From contig JAWPHD010001213.1 of assembly GCA_037043455.1 (NCBI GenBank), forward strand, positions 186,001 through 250,000: a stretch of DNA of 64,000 nucleotides, read 5' to 3'. The stretch is from Cyrtodaria siliqua. Its lineage: Eukaryota > Mollusca > Bivalvia > Adapedonta > Hiatellidae. The notes under the pieces are model-generated. The model did no database searches. It had not been told where the DNA came from and was given only the letters and a program-made list of their open reading frames with translations. Both the position numbers and the translations under genes were made by a program. Shown here piece by piece: positions 1 to 8,477 of the stretch. Position 1 is the stretch's first letter, and each line of letters starts with the position of its first letter.

Positions 1-1072
1 TGTGTGAAGGCAATATCTACCCAGAGTTGTCGTTCCTTGCATACACATACACCTCTGTCAACGTCTCATCAAATACCAAGAATCTTGGCAAACGATGAAA
101 AACGATGAAAATGCAAATATTTTTGATGGCACTAATATTTTTCTGAATTAACTTTATATAAAATGCTTAAATTACAAAAGAAAACAATTTGTCGGCTTGA
201 ATGTTTTAAATATACAGTAAATTATGATCAGAATTATATTGCGATAGAATAAAGGTTTGTACTTTGGCGTATATCACTCCGCCGTCAAAAGATTCAAACA
301 GGCACCATCAAATCGTCCCCATAGGGTTACAGTACAGCGTTTAGCTTACCAGCACTTTCCAGTATCACATAGCTCTTAACAACCTACCTTAAATTAAATT
401 ACTAAGTAAACCTAAAATATATATCAAATTGTAGAATTGTTTACATGTCAATTAGTAGCCGATAGTTGGTGTTGTCACAGTGTTGAAGTTTTGTTCGTCA
501 TTTTTATATTTTAGATATGGTCATCTGACAAATTGTCATGTGATCTTAGACGTTGACAGAGGTCAATGTAATGGCCTCTGGGAGAGATTGGTGTGAAGGA
601 AGGAGTTCTTATGACAAATAATAAAAACTTCCTTTTAAAACAAATGTAAAAACAAATATTGTACAAATAGGAGATATGTATACAAGCATGTAGATAACTA
701 TAATTTATTTGTAAAAGGAGATAAATATAACCTATAGAACACATAATTGAAATCATGTTAATTCGGGGGTATTGAAAAAACTATATAGATAATGTATATT
801 GTATCCATATGTACAAATATATATATAAGATATTACAGCATAGTGAAGGGTGGGTGGGAGGCACGCACAAGTAATCTGCCTGAATACAAATCCTCAAGTA
901 ACCGGAACAGGTAGGTAAAGTTTTTATTTATGTTAAGAAACGCGCCAAAACGAAATTTGCATGAGAAAAACTAACCGAGCGTAAAACGAATGTCGACGTT
1001 ATGACAAACATGCTGTTCCGATATGAGAATAATTGCATGTAAAATTGTGACATGTATGGTGTGGTCAGGAAT
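1..1072. other. AT-rich host DNA, no gene seen
   Basis: No reading frame here has protein-like composition and no splice-bounded exon was recognised. Short TA-rich runs occur near 800-830. I see nothing further to annotate. Confidence 0.5.
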
Positions 1073-2175
1073 GTCAAATTCCGGTGTAGTATAAAATATA
1101 TAATATCGTCTGAAATATCTCCCTCACAGGTGTAATATGACATATGACATCGTCAGGAATGTCACTTTCAATTGTAATATGACATATATTAAATCGTCTG
1201 GAATGTCACCTTCGTTTTGTAATATGACATTGTCTGGAATGTTATCTTCTGGTGTAATATGACATACATGACATCGTCTGGAATGCTTTCTTCAGGTGTG
1301 ATATGACATATGATTTCGTCTGGAACGTCACATTCAGGTGTAATATGACATATATGACATCGTCTGGAATGTCACATTCAAGTGTAATATGACAGATATG
1401 ACATCGTCTGAAATGTCACATTCAGGTGTAATATGACATATATGACATCGTCTGGAATGTCACCTTCAGGTGTAATATGACATATATGACATCGTTTGGA
1501 ATGTCACATTCAGGTGTAACATGACAGATATGACACCGTCTGGAATGTCACATTCAGATGTAATATGACAGATATGACATCGTCTGGAATGTCACCTTCA
1601 GGTGTAATATGACATATATGACATCGTCTGGAATGCTTTCTTCAGGTGTGATATGACATATGATTTCGTCTGGAACGTCACATTCAGGTGTAATATGACA
1701 TATATGACATCGTCTGGAATGTCACATTCAAGTGTAATATGACAGAATTGACATCGTCTGAAATGTCACATTCAGGTGTAATATGACATATATGACATCG
1801 TCTGGAATGTCACCTTCAGGTGTAATATGACATATATGACATCGTTTGGAATGTCACATTCAGGTGTAACATGACAGATATGACACCGTCTGGAATGTCA
1901 CATTCAGATGTAATATGACAGATATGACATCGTCTGGAATGTCACCTTCAGGTGTAATATGACATATATGACATCGTCTGGAATGTCACATTCAGATGTA
2001 ACATGACAGATATGACACCGCCTGGAATGTTACATTCAGGTGTAACGTGACAGATATGACACCGTCTGGAATGTCACATTCAGGTGTGATATGACAGATA
2101 TGACATCGTCTCGAATGTCACTTTTAGGTGTAATATGACATATATGACATAGTCTGAAATGTCACTTTCAGGCGT
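1073..2175. repeat. 44-bp minisatellite array with higher-order structure
   Basis: About 25 head-to-tail copies of a unit of about 44 bp. Each copy carries TATGACATCGTCTGGAATGT followed by CACATTCAGGTGTAATATGA, with small variants such as CACCTTC or GATATGACACCG. A rare variant unit containing GAATGCTTTCTTCAGGTG occurs at 1281 and again at 1631. The units after it repeat in the same order, so the array also has a period of 350 bp, or eight units. No coding potential is evident. Confidence 0.93.
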
Positions 2176-2371
2176 AATTATATAATCATATAATCCCACT
2201 TCGTTTTTTTTCTTCATATTGATCGAACTTTAAGACTAAGTATACTTAAACAGGTTTGCAAAATGCAACTTGGGTATACATAATATAAACTGTCACTTAT
2301 AAAGGAAACAATATTTAGTGACGGATGCTTAAGTTCAACTGCGGAATTATATTTATTTTGTTTGTACGAGG

Positions 2372-2715
2372 GGCATTCAACAAGTTTTGAGACTGGATCT
2401 ATTAAACGACAAATAATAAAATGTATGATCAAACAATTTATTTCATTCCTTCAAAATATTCTCCCTTAACAAAATCACATTTCTTTAGACGAGTTATCCA
2501 CCGTTCGAATGCCCTAAACTAGTCTTTCCTTGGAATAGCCTTCAGACACTGGAAAACTGCACTACCGAGAGCACTTCGGGATTGATAGCGACGACCCGTA
2601 AGCATTTGTTTTAAGTTTAGGAAATAGAAAAAAGTCACAGGGACTTAGATCTAGAGAATAGGGTGGGTGCGGTAATTGAACCACTTGTTTCTTGCGAAGA
2701 AAGTCCTGCACAACG
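2372..2715 (-). pseudogene. mariner-type transposase, 3' fragment
   Basis: Read on the minus strand, this stretch encodes the last part of a Tc1/mariner-superfamily transposase. It shows HPPYSLDLSPCDFFLFPK, which contains the third catalytic Asp of the D,D34D triad (the D of PCD), followed by a degraded C-terminus. Frameshifts and stops interrupt the frame. The minus-strand 3' end runs into GAGGGGCATTCAACAAG on the plus strand, which looks like a mariner inverted terminus. The 5' part, including the helix-turn-helix domain and first two Asp residues, is absent, so this is a dead truncated copy. The family call is solid, while the exact lineage is not resolved. Confidence 0.75.
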
Positions 2716-3164
2716 TTACGCAATATATGCATTATATTTTGTTTTTGTAGTGGTTATCAGATGTTTGGGTATTCATATAATTGCGGATATATTTATATTA
2801 AAACATATATAACGAATCTGTATGTGCTTATTAACGTAACTTACGCACTATTTACTATTTATTATTACCAATTAAATCATTAACCTACCCACAAACAAAA
2901 CCATAACATACGAAGATACTACCTATATTGACATAGTTTAACTTTGTATTTTGTGTCATCTTAAACATAAGTTTGATCTAAACTATCTTCCATAGACCTT
3001 TCTTTACTGACGGTTCCAATGCGGTACTCTTGTTATCAACCCTTTTATGTTTGAGTTGTCGCATACTTGTTTCTATTTTTTTGTATAATTATGTCTCCCG
3101 CTTCTTTGTGGAGGGGAGACATATTGTGTTTGTGCTGTCTGTTCTGTCTTTCTGCATGTCATAA

Positions 3165-3447
3165 ACTTTGTCCGGACTAGTTCTCCTGAAGTCCTGGCTG
3201 GATTTCAACGAAACTTTGCAGGGATGATCAGTACCAAGCCTAGTTGCGCATATTATTCCGGGTAATTGATTTTTAGCGGAGTCATGGCTCTTTAAAGAGT
3301 TTAATACACAAATTTTGTCTGGACTACTTCTCCTGATCACCTGGCCAGATTTCAACGAAACTTGGTAGAGATGATTATTGCAACGCCTAGTTGCGCATAT
3401 TATCGTCGTGTTTCGGTTGAATCACTTTTGGCGGATTTATGGCCCTT
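3165..3447. repeat. dimeric dispersed repeat, unit about 145 bp
   Basis: Two diverged direct copies of a unit that includes TGGATTTCAACGAAACTT, then GATGATCAGTACCAAGCC or its variant, then CCTAGTTGCGCATATTAT. The second copy starts near 3310. It resembles the short dispersed repeats common in bivalve genomes, and no coding function is seen. Confidence 0.6.
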
Positions 3448-3625
3448 TCCCCAGTAGGGCAGACATCTGTTTTTATGCTAAAAACAACCTCTAATTGTTG
3501 TTCTCTTGGATGTGTGTTTTGGTTGACTGTGTTCTGTGAATTTCCTGCTCAAATTGTATACCTACTTTTATATTTAGTCCTGATTAACTACTCTCAAGTT
3601 TTCATTCTTTTCAAAATGGCATGCA
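3448..3625 (+). repeat. short retroelement 3'-tail-like fragment
   Basis: Contains GTTTTGGTTGACTGTGTTCTG, which resembles the end segment of the Penelope-like copies at 24.2 and 40.0 kb. It is probably a severely truncated 3' end, and the similarity is short. Confidence 0.35.
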
Positions 3626-3645
3626 TAGCTACATAGCGTTGTACA

Positions 3646-4040
3646 AAAAGAGTATGAAAGGAGAAATTTGGAAATCGCCGAACACGACAAATACAAAACA
3701 TTTTGCAGTGTCTGATCGATCGAGACTGTTCATGAATGTTATTGAAAAGTGCATGCTACCGTTCACGCCTTCTAGGTCCGGGTCGAGCAGAACTCAATAT
3801 TCAAAATGTCAATAGTACATTTGAACTATTCCGAAGATGGTTTGCATATGACGAGGAACATGGAACCTTCAATGAAGTATTTTCACATGATTTTATGGCC
3901 AGGGCGTATGGTCCCAGTTTGTAACATAATGCTTTGCCCTAAACGAGAAAACAATTGGCGAAATATACAAAATGGAATTTAGTTGGGAGCAGAAGTTATT
4001 AAGCCTGCGTATCACAGGTAACAGTCATGGGACTAAATAT
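3646..4040 (+). repeat. interspersed repeat family A, copy 1
   Basis: About 390 bp with landmarks GAGACTGTTCATGAATG, CTACCGTTCACGCC, GAGCAGAACTCAATATTC, GCGTATGGTCCCAG and AATGGAATTTAGTTGGGAGC, in that order. The same landmarks recur at 23.14-23.48 kb and 26.54-26.89 kb, and the 5' half recurs at 24.05-24.19 kb. No transposase or reverse transcriptase is encoded, so it is probably a non-autonomous element. The class is unknown. Confidence 0.75.
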
Positions 4041-4289
4041 AAAGCAGGACAAATAGCTAGTGGAACGCCTATTCGAAATTAAAAGCAGTATGGCAGAATT
4101 AGCAACTGCTATTTATACATTTTCTTTTCTTACAACCGCATTTCTTAAATGTTTGACATATATTCGAAACGCAGGGAAGACTTATCCAATACGATTCCAG
4201 TGGTCAAGTGGTCAACAGCTTCATTTCAAACCCATTTAGATGGATAAGGCATAACTTGATCTTTAGTAAAACCCCACCTATCAGTGTTT

Positions 4290-4725
4290 TACTGCACATG
4301 GTGTTGGGGTGGTGGGAACATTCCTCGGGGATTACACAAACGTAAATTCCCCGTGGTAGGGAATCCTATGCCAATATGGAGAGATTTGATCTTAATCATT
4401 TACCCCGGGGAATTATACATACATCTTGTCCCTAGGTATAGGATTAGACAATGCGTAAATTTGTCTAATACCCCTAGGTATACTCGTCGCCCCTCTGCCC
4501 ACCACCCTCATCACATTGACAGGTGCATACGTGACTGAGACCATTCACATTCTGCTTGATAGCCACGTGTATTAATGTAGCTTTTTGTGGAATTGCGTTA
4601 TACAAGCGTTGCTTTGTATCCTAGATTCGTTTACAATCCATGCTTGATTTATCATACATAATCCTGTGAATTCTCCCAAAGCATCATTATCTGATTCATC
4701 ATTAATTTTAGGCATGTTGCTGAGA
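4290..4725. other. palindrome-rich spacer, no gene
   Basis: Contains imperfect inverted pairs such as GGTGGTGGG near 4309 with CCCACCACCC near 4497, and CCTAGGTATA segments around 4433-4480. It could be a degraded small DNA transposon. No coding sequence is supported. Confidence 0.3.
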
Positions 4726-4726
4726 T

Positions 4727-5023
4727 TTACAACGATTTATGTTGCAGTTGTAAGTAAGTTCCAAGTTTGCCATGCAGACTTTCCCCTTTTCCGTAGAAGT
4801 TTCTAACGATTTTAGCAATATGTTTTGGACCTAACTGGAACACGATGTCATGAATTGATAGCCATTTTAAATCCGTACCTCTTCCATAGGCATCTATGCC
4901 AATATTTTTAAAGGAGGAAACTTTAATAACAACCACGTCAGTGTCAGAGTGGGGCCTTATAGTTTCGCTACACCCTTTCTTGAATTTATGTTTCCCACGT
5001 ATAAGTATTCGTGTGTCAGCCAC
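4727..5023 (-). pseudogene. fragment of a transposon-associated protein with an ADTR...DTDVVV motif pair
   Basis: A 98-residue open frame reads ADTRILIRG near its start, DTDVVVIKVSSF at residues 27-38, then LSIHDIVFQLGPKHIA and GKGES. This layout (ADTR, about 20 residues, DTDVVV, then a short IH and LGP block) recalls a large repetitive, PIN/nuclease-like protein family that I associate with invertebrate genomes. The fragment has no good start context, both flanks are lost, and the downstream region on the minus strand has stops, so it is most likely a relic. Function is not assigned. An exon of a host gene is the alternative. Confidence 0.4.
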
Positions 5024-5358
5024 TACGTGGTTACAGGGTGCACATTCAGCTTTCTAAATAGACATATGAACTGTTTTTCCAATCTGCTGTTACACACATT
5101 GGCTTAGTTTAACATACCTATGATTGATTTTGCGATTCAGTTTTTTTCCAGCTACTGGTAAAAAGTGTTCTAATTAGCGAGCACTTTGATTGAACCTGAA
5201 TTATCCTTTGTCCTGATATCAGTACCTCTTGTACTTAACGTTTCAAACTATCACTCAGATATCTGTCAAATGTGACGTCGATATTGTTTCTTTTTCGACA
5301 GTTCGATATAATATTTATTTTGGAGGTTCTAACCCCAAAATCATATATATACCATAAC
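5024..5358. other. left flank of the Polinton, no gene
   Basis: AT-rich DNA up to the terminal repeat. The last 50 bases (GGAGGTTCTAACCCC, then TATATATACC) loosely resemble the internal TIR segment at 5505-5560. Either the terminal repeat once extended further or the resemblance is chance. Confidence 0.35.
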
Positions 5359-5872
5359 ATGATCAATATCTGTCAAAATCACCAAAATTCTGGACCAAAA
5401 CACAATATCTATCAAAAAAAACATAATATGGTCAATATCTATCAAAAACACCATAATATGGTCAATATCTGTCAAAAAACCATAATATGGTCAATATCTG
5501 TTTGGGGGTTCTGGTGGCAGAACCCCATAACTCAAAATATATATTTTAGACCAAAAATATATATCCAGACTAATAAGCGAAACTAACGATGCTCAACGTA
5601 TCGTCTTACCAGCATACAGTTAAGTCTTACCAGCATGCCAGTCCCACACATATAAAAACGCCTAGAGTGCTGAAATAAGCGAGGCTTCTGACCCAGCCCA
5701 CCGGGAATCTGGTCATTTCGCTATAACTACAGTATGTTGGTCATTTTGTGATTAAACATGAATACGTCTAAATTTTAAGCACACAGCATTATAATCTTTA
5801 AATTTCCAATAACTTGCCATTATTCTGACTGAAACTCCACCACAATCAGCACAAATTTTATTTTTTGCTCTT
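5359..5872. repeat. Polinton left terminal inverted repeat
   Basis: Starts ATGATCAATATCTGTC and matches the reverse complement of 20019-20533 almost throughout. The outer 150 bp hold about four diverged copies of a short unit, ATGGTCAATATCTGTCAAAA. The inner part overlaps the 3' half of the minus-strand Cys-rich gene, so the repeat carries coding sequence. Confidence 0.93.
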
Positions 5873-6039
5873 GTACCTTTTTTACATATTGAGCACGGCA
5901 ATACATGACTTGTTTTTAATAGATACTTATGCAAACTGCAATAATTAGAATCTTTTGTAGTCTTATTTTTACATTGATTGTGTAATCCAATTTTAAGAAA
6001 TTTGCAAACATTGATTTCTTTTTGATAATTGATTTCCAT
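5752..6039 (-). CDS. small Cys/His-rich, probably zinc-binding Polinton protein
   Basis: Encodes 95 residues, the leftmost gene of the element. It has CKFLKIGLHNQCKN, then YCSLHK, then CSIC and CADC pairs, a spacing expected of one or two zinc-binding modules, probably for nucleic acid or protein binding. I do not recognise a named family. The start is supported by an AT-rich promoter-like motif immediately upstream and the leader AAAGAAATAATGG. The same leader type precedes the gene at the opposite end of the element (start 19932). The C-terminal half lies inside the left TIR and is therefore duplicated at the right end. The left copy ends at a TAA after RRIHV, while the right copy has lost that stop. 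Confidence 0.65.
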   Translation of the reverse strand: MEINYQKEINVCKFLKIGLHNQCKNKTTKDSNYCSLHKYLLKTSHVLPCSICKKGTRAKNKICADCGGVSVRIMASYWKFKDYNAVCLKFRRIHV

Positions 6040-6077
6040 TATTTCTTTGTATTATATATATATTTCTTTAATACATT
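6040..6077 (-). promoter_or_regulatory. candidate Polinton promoter upstream of the Cys-rich gene
   Basis: Read on the minus strand, TTAAAGAAATATATATAT is followed by AATACAAAGAAATAATG at the start codon. The same core and spacing occur upstream of the starts at 15158 and 19932. Confidence 0.5.
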
Positions 6078-6299
6078 TATATAATACAAAGAAAAAAAAG
6101 AATAGATATCATGCATATGACTTAGTAGAGGGGTAAAAAAAAACAGAAAAAAAAAAAAACAGAAAAAAAAAACAGAAAAAAAACTTTTTAAAGTAAAATT
6201 TGTATTTCTTAAGTCATTTTAAAAACTTAAATTAACAATTTTCCGACCTTGAATACAAAGGTGGTGGATCATACTCATACACATTACTAAAACAATTTA
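6078..6299. other. intergenic A-rich spacer
   Basis: A long purine tract, repeats of ACAGAAAAAAAA, occupies about 6135-6190. It lies between two minus-strand genes. No gene or clear terminator hairpin was seen. Confidence 0.5.
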
Positions 6300-6866
6300 T
6301 CACATACTTTTTAGACTTTTTTGTAAGGTTGCCATTGCTTCCTTTCTTCCCTGCTCCACTAGTTCTTTTTTTTTAACTTCGCTAATTTCAAGTTTCTTTT
6401 GTTGTTTCAAATTATAGTATTTCTCCAGTTCATCCAAAACCATCTTGAACTCTTGCTCAGATATCTGTGCATCACTCAATGCTTTTGATATTAACTGCTT
6501 TATACTATTCAACTTAGACTCTGCTAAAGTTTTTATTTTATGATGTTTTTGAGCTTTTACATTAAGCTTGCGTCTGATGAAATTAATACAAACACCTGTA
6601 GCTCCACATATTATTGCTGCTATTTCTAAAGGTAACAAAACTGGAACAACAAATCCAATCCCAGCCATAATAACACCTGCAGATATTAAGGTAGTATCAA
6701 TTCCATCCGTGATATTAATACCACGTTTATATTTTTTATAAAGAGACTTGCGTGTGTCTCGATCTGTAATTAACTTTTGTTCAATCTCTGAAATTTTTTG
6801 TAATCTATAATTCTGTACGTCCTCTGGCAACTCAGGATATAAATTTGGTGCTGTCGGTTGCTTCAT
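6300..6866 (-). CDS. Polinton membrane protein with a hydrophobic hairpin
   Basis: From the Met at 6866 (MKQPTAPNLYPELPED) it encodes 188 residues. A charged helical region occupies residues 20-48, a glycine-rich hydrophobic segment about 58-97 (AGVIMAGIGFVVPVLLPLEI), long enough for two membrane passes, and a lysine/glutamate-rich coiled-coil-like tail follows. The open frame actually extends upstream to 6983. Those extra 39 residues include VANATAVNTVASLLIEL, which copies the end of the neighbouring fibre-like head domain. I therefore take the internal Met as the native start and the upstream part as a duplicated fragment. Possible roles are in a virion membrane or in host membrane remodelling; this is inference only. 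Confidence 0.65.
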   Translation of the reverse strand: MKQPTAPNLYPELPEDVQNYRLQKISEIEQKLITDRDTRKSLYKKYKRGINITDGIDTTLISAGVIMAGIGFVVPVLLPLEIAAIICGATGVCINFIRRKLNVKAQKHHKIKTLAESKLNSIKQLISKALSDAQISEQEFKMVLDELEKYYNLKQQKKLEISEVKKKELVEQGRKEAMATLQKSLKSM

Positions 6867-6983
6867 TCTTTTATTGATAAAAAATTCAATTAATTCAATT
6901 AATAATGATGCCACCGTATTCACAGCGGTAGCGTTAGCAACCGGACAGGATTTGGTTAAGTTTTCAATCTTTGTTACTTTCAA
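6867..6983 (-). pseudogene. duplicated C-terminal tip of the fibre-like head domain
   Basis: Encodes MKVTKIENLTKSCPVANATAVNTVASLLIEL in pieces, fused in frame to the downstream membrane protein. Bases 6891-6942 match 7272-7323 at all but two of 52 positions. It looks like the remnant of a second fibre-type gene or a segmental copy. No stop codon separates it from the next gene. Confidence 0.6.
6891..6942 (-). repeat. 52-bp direct repeat, copy 1
   Basis: Same orientation and near-identical to 7272-7323. Both encode the terminal beta-strand VANATAVNTVAS(L/F)LIEL. Confidence 0.9.
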
Positions 6984-7007
6984 GACTCCCGGCTATTATG
7001 ATTCCTG

Positions 7008-7742
7008 TTAAGCCTGGTGGATCTTTTTATATATATGTTTGTAGGCAAAAAAATAAAAATAATTATAAATATTGGTGTTAACATTTTCAAAAAATGGCCC
7101 TCTTTTCCAGTCTACCCATATAATTTCCTCTTCCTCATCATCATCAACTCCATATTCCTCTACCTCTTCCTCTTCATCATCATCATCAACTCCATATTCC
7201 TCTACCTCATCTTCAATTCCATATTCCTCTTCCATTACTGCTTTTTTATATCCATAATATAAAAAAATATTTAATTCAATTAAAAATGATGCCACCGTAT
7301 TTACAGCGGTAGCGTTAGCAACCTTGCATACAAAGTTAACAACAGAACCAGCATCAATCTCTAAAGGACTATCAAAGTTATCGTGTTTGCGTGGGATGGT
7401 GTGAAGCGTTATGCCATAATTGGGTTGTTCAACACCATTGACAGAAACTATTACAGTTACGTCACCAACTAATCGGTCACATGCTAAACCTATTCCCATA
7501 ATCCGACCACGGCGTGTCATTACATGCCCCACATTTGTTTCTGCTCCACCGTTACCAAATGAGAGTACTCTATTCATTGCAATTGGACCCTTAGCCTCCG
7601 CACATAGTGTTATAATCCCATATTTAAGATTATCAAATCTATCTATCAAATGATTAGACTGGTTAAGAATAGGCACAACTTGCCTAAATAAATCTTGAAC
7701 TCTATCTATCAAAGCCCCTAACTCTTGAACATCATTTATCAA
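7008..7742 (-). CDS. fibre/spike-like protein: coiled-coil stalk, beta head, acidic tail
   Basis: A 244-residue frame. Residues 1-40 form a heptad-like helix (VQELGALIDRVQDLFRQVV), followed by a glycine-rich beta domain at about 45-157 (RRGRIMGIGLACDRLVGDVT, then VNGVEQPNYGITL) that ends in VASFLIEL. This stalk-plus-jelly-roll-head layout suggests a trimeric attachment fibre or decoration protein on the virion. After the head the frame runs without a stop into a very acidic repeated tail (EEYGVDDDDEEEE, twice), then WVDWKRGP and an aromatic end. The tail has its own Met (7235) and may be a separate 75-residue gene that lost the intervening stop. The fibre role is inferred from architecture, not from a proven homologue. 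Confidence 0.6.
   Translation of the reverse strand: MINDVQELGALIDRVQDLFRQVVPILNQSNHLIDRFDNLKYGIITLCAEAKGPIAMNRVLSFGNGGAETNVGHVMTRRGRIMGIGLACDRLVGDVTVIVSVNGVEQPNYGITLHTIPRKHDNFDSPLEIDAGSVVNFVCKVANATAVNTVASFLIELNIFLYYGYKKAVMEEEYGIEDEVEEYGVDDDDEEEEVEEYGVDDDEEEEIIWVDWKRGPFFENVNTNIYNYFYFFAYKHIYKKIHQA
7128..7232 (-). repeat. short in-frame tandem repeat encoding acidic EEYGVDDD units
   Basis: Three diverged copies of a unit containing CCATATTCCTCTACCTC and runs of CATCAT/CTTCCT on the plus strand. They encode the alternating EEYG and poly-Asp/Glu blocks of the tail above. Such tracts vary in length easily. Confidence 0.75.
7272..7323 (-). repeat. 52-bp direct repeat, copy 2
   Basis: Partner of 6891-6942. 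This copy lies at the natural end of the fibre-like head domain. Confidence 0.9.
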
Positions 7743-7803
7743 AGGCCCAAATATACTCTTTTTTTTTTTATAAAAATATTTTTTTTTATAAAAATATAAT
7801 GTT

Positions 7804-8448
7804 TTAAATAATTTCTAAAACACAACTCATGGGCAAACCGTGATTATCTATTTTGCTGCCATGCTCATCTCTGACTTCTATTTTTAATTCAGAAATTGCA
7901 CCATTTGTAAGACACCGATATTCAGGATAAAAACGTATATATACAATATCCCCAAACTTCTTATTTACTACAGGTACAACCCCTATAATAGTGCTTGGTT
8001 TACCATTGAAATAATTATTTTTCGCATTAATTTGTTCCAGATGAACATAGAGCTGTTTATAAGGAGCTAAATCAATTGGGTGAATTCCAACACGAATACC
8101 TTTTGACCATTTTTTATCATCAAATCCCAGCATTTTTGAAAGACGGGTTGACATTCGTGTCTCTATTGGCGTATCTAAAATGGCTCTAGCACTTGGCGCA
8201 TCAAAGGTTAGGACAATATTTTCATTTAGTATTTTAAAATCGTCTGCCAACTGTTGAAAGTTATAGAGTCCACCTGGTATAGGTTGCGTTTTATCTGGGT
8301 TTCTTGTCTTTATGACTTCTTGATCAACATTAAACCAACCAATAGTGTATGTAAAACGTTTTAATCCAACGCGCTTATCTCCATTTCTATTATCGATATA
8401 CTGTTGTAAGTTAATAGAGTTGTCTATGTTTGAAATTGTATGAAACAT
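7804..8448 (-). CDS. penton-type minor capsid protein (Polinton mCP)
   Basis: Encodes 214 residues, intact. The single jelly-roll vertex protein of Polintons is expected to form pentamers at the capsid five-fold axes. Supporting features are the short N-terminus with NLQQYID, the FTYTIGWFNVD block, GGLYNFQQLADDF, and the typical end SELKIEVRDEHGSK followed by SCVLEII. Its size fits the family. It starts 29 bp from the divergent plus-strand gene at 8478, so the two probably share a promoter region. It stands next to the fibre-like gene, as expected for vertex components. The fold call is from family resemblance by eye. Confidence 0.8.
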   Translation of the reverse strand: MFHTISNIDNSINLQQYIDNRNGDKRVGLKRFTYTIGWFNVDQEVIKTRNPDKTQPIPGGLYNFQQLADDFKILNENIVLTFDAPSARAILDTPIETRMSTRLSKMLGFDDKKWSKGIRVGIHPIDLAPYKQLYVHLEQINAKNNYFNGKPSTIIGVVPVVNKKFGDIVYIRFYPEYRCLTNGAISELKIEVRDEHGSKIDNHGLPMSCVLEII

Positions 8449-8477
8449 TTTTTTTTATTTATATATATATTAAAAAA
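8449..8477. promoter_or_regulatory. divergent AT-only intergenic promoter region
   Basis: 29 bp, composed only of A and T, with TTTATATATATATTAAAAAA, between the penton gene (minus) and the 419-residue gene (plus). It must serve both starts, or at least lies within both upstream regions. Confidence 0.5.

Noticed and set aside
1073..2175. CRISPR-like regular array
   Set aside because: Repeats are contiguous without unique spacers, and the DNA is eukaryotic.
7017..7262. Plus-strand frames opposite the acidic repeat
   Set aside because: Shadows of the minus-strand gene; low-complexity Ser/Ile runs from the repeat.
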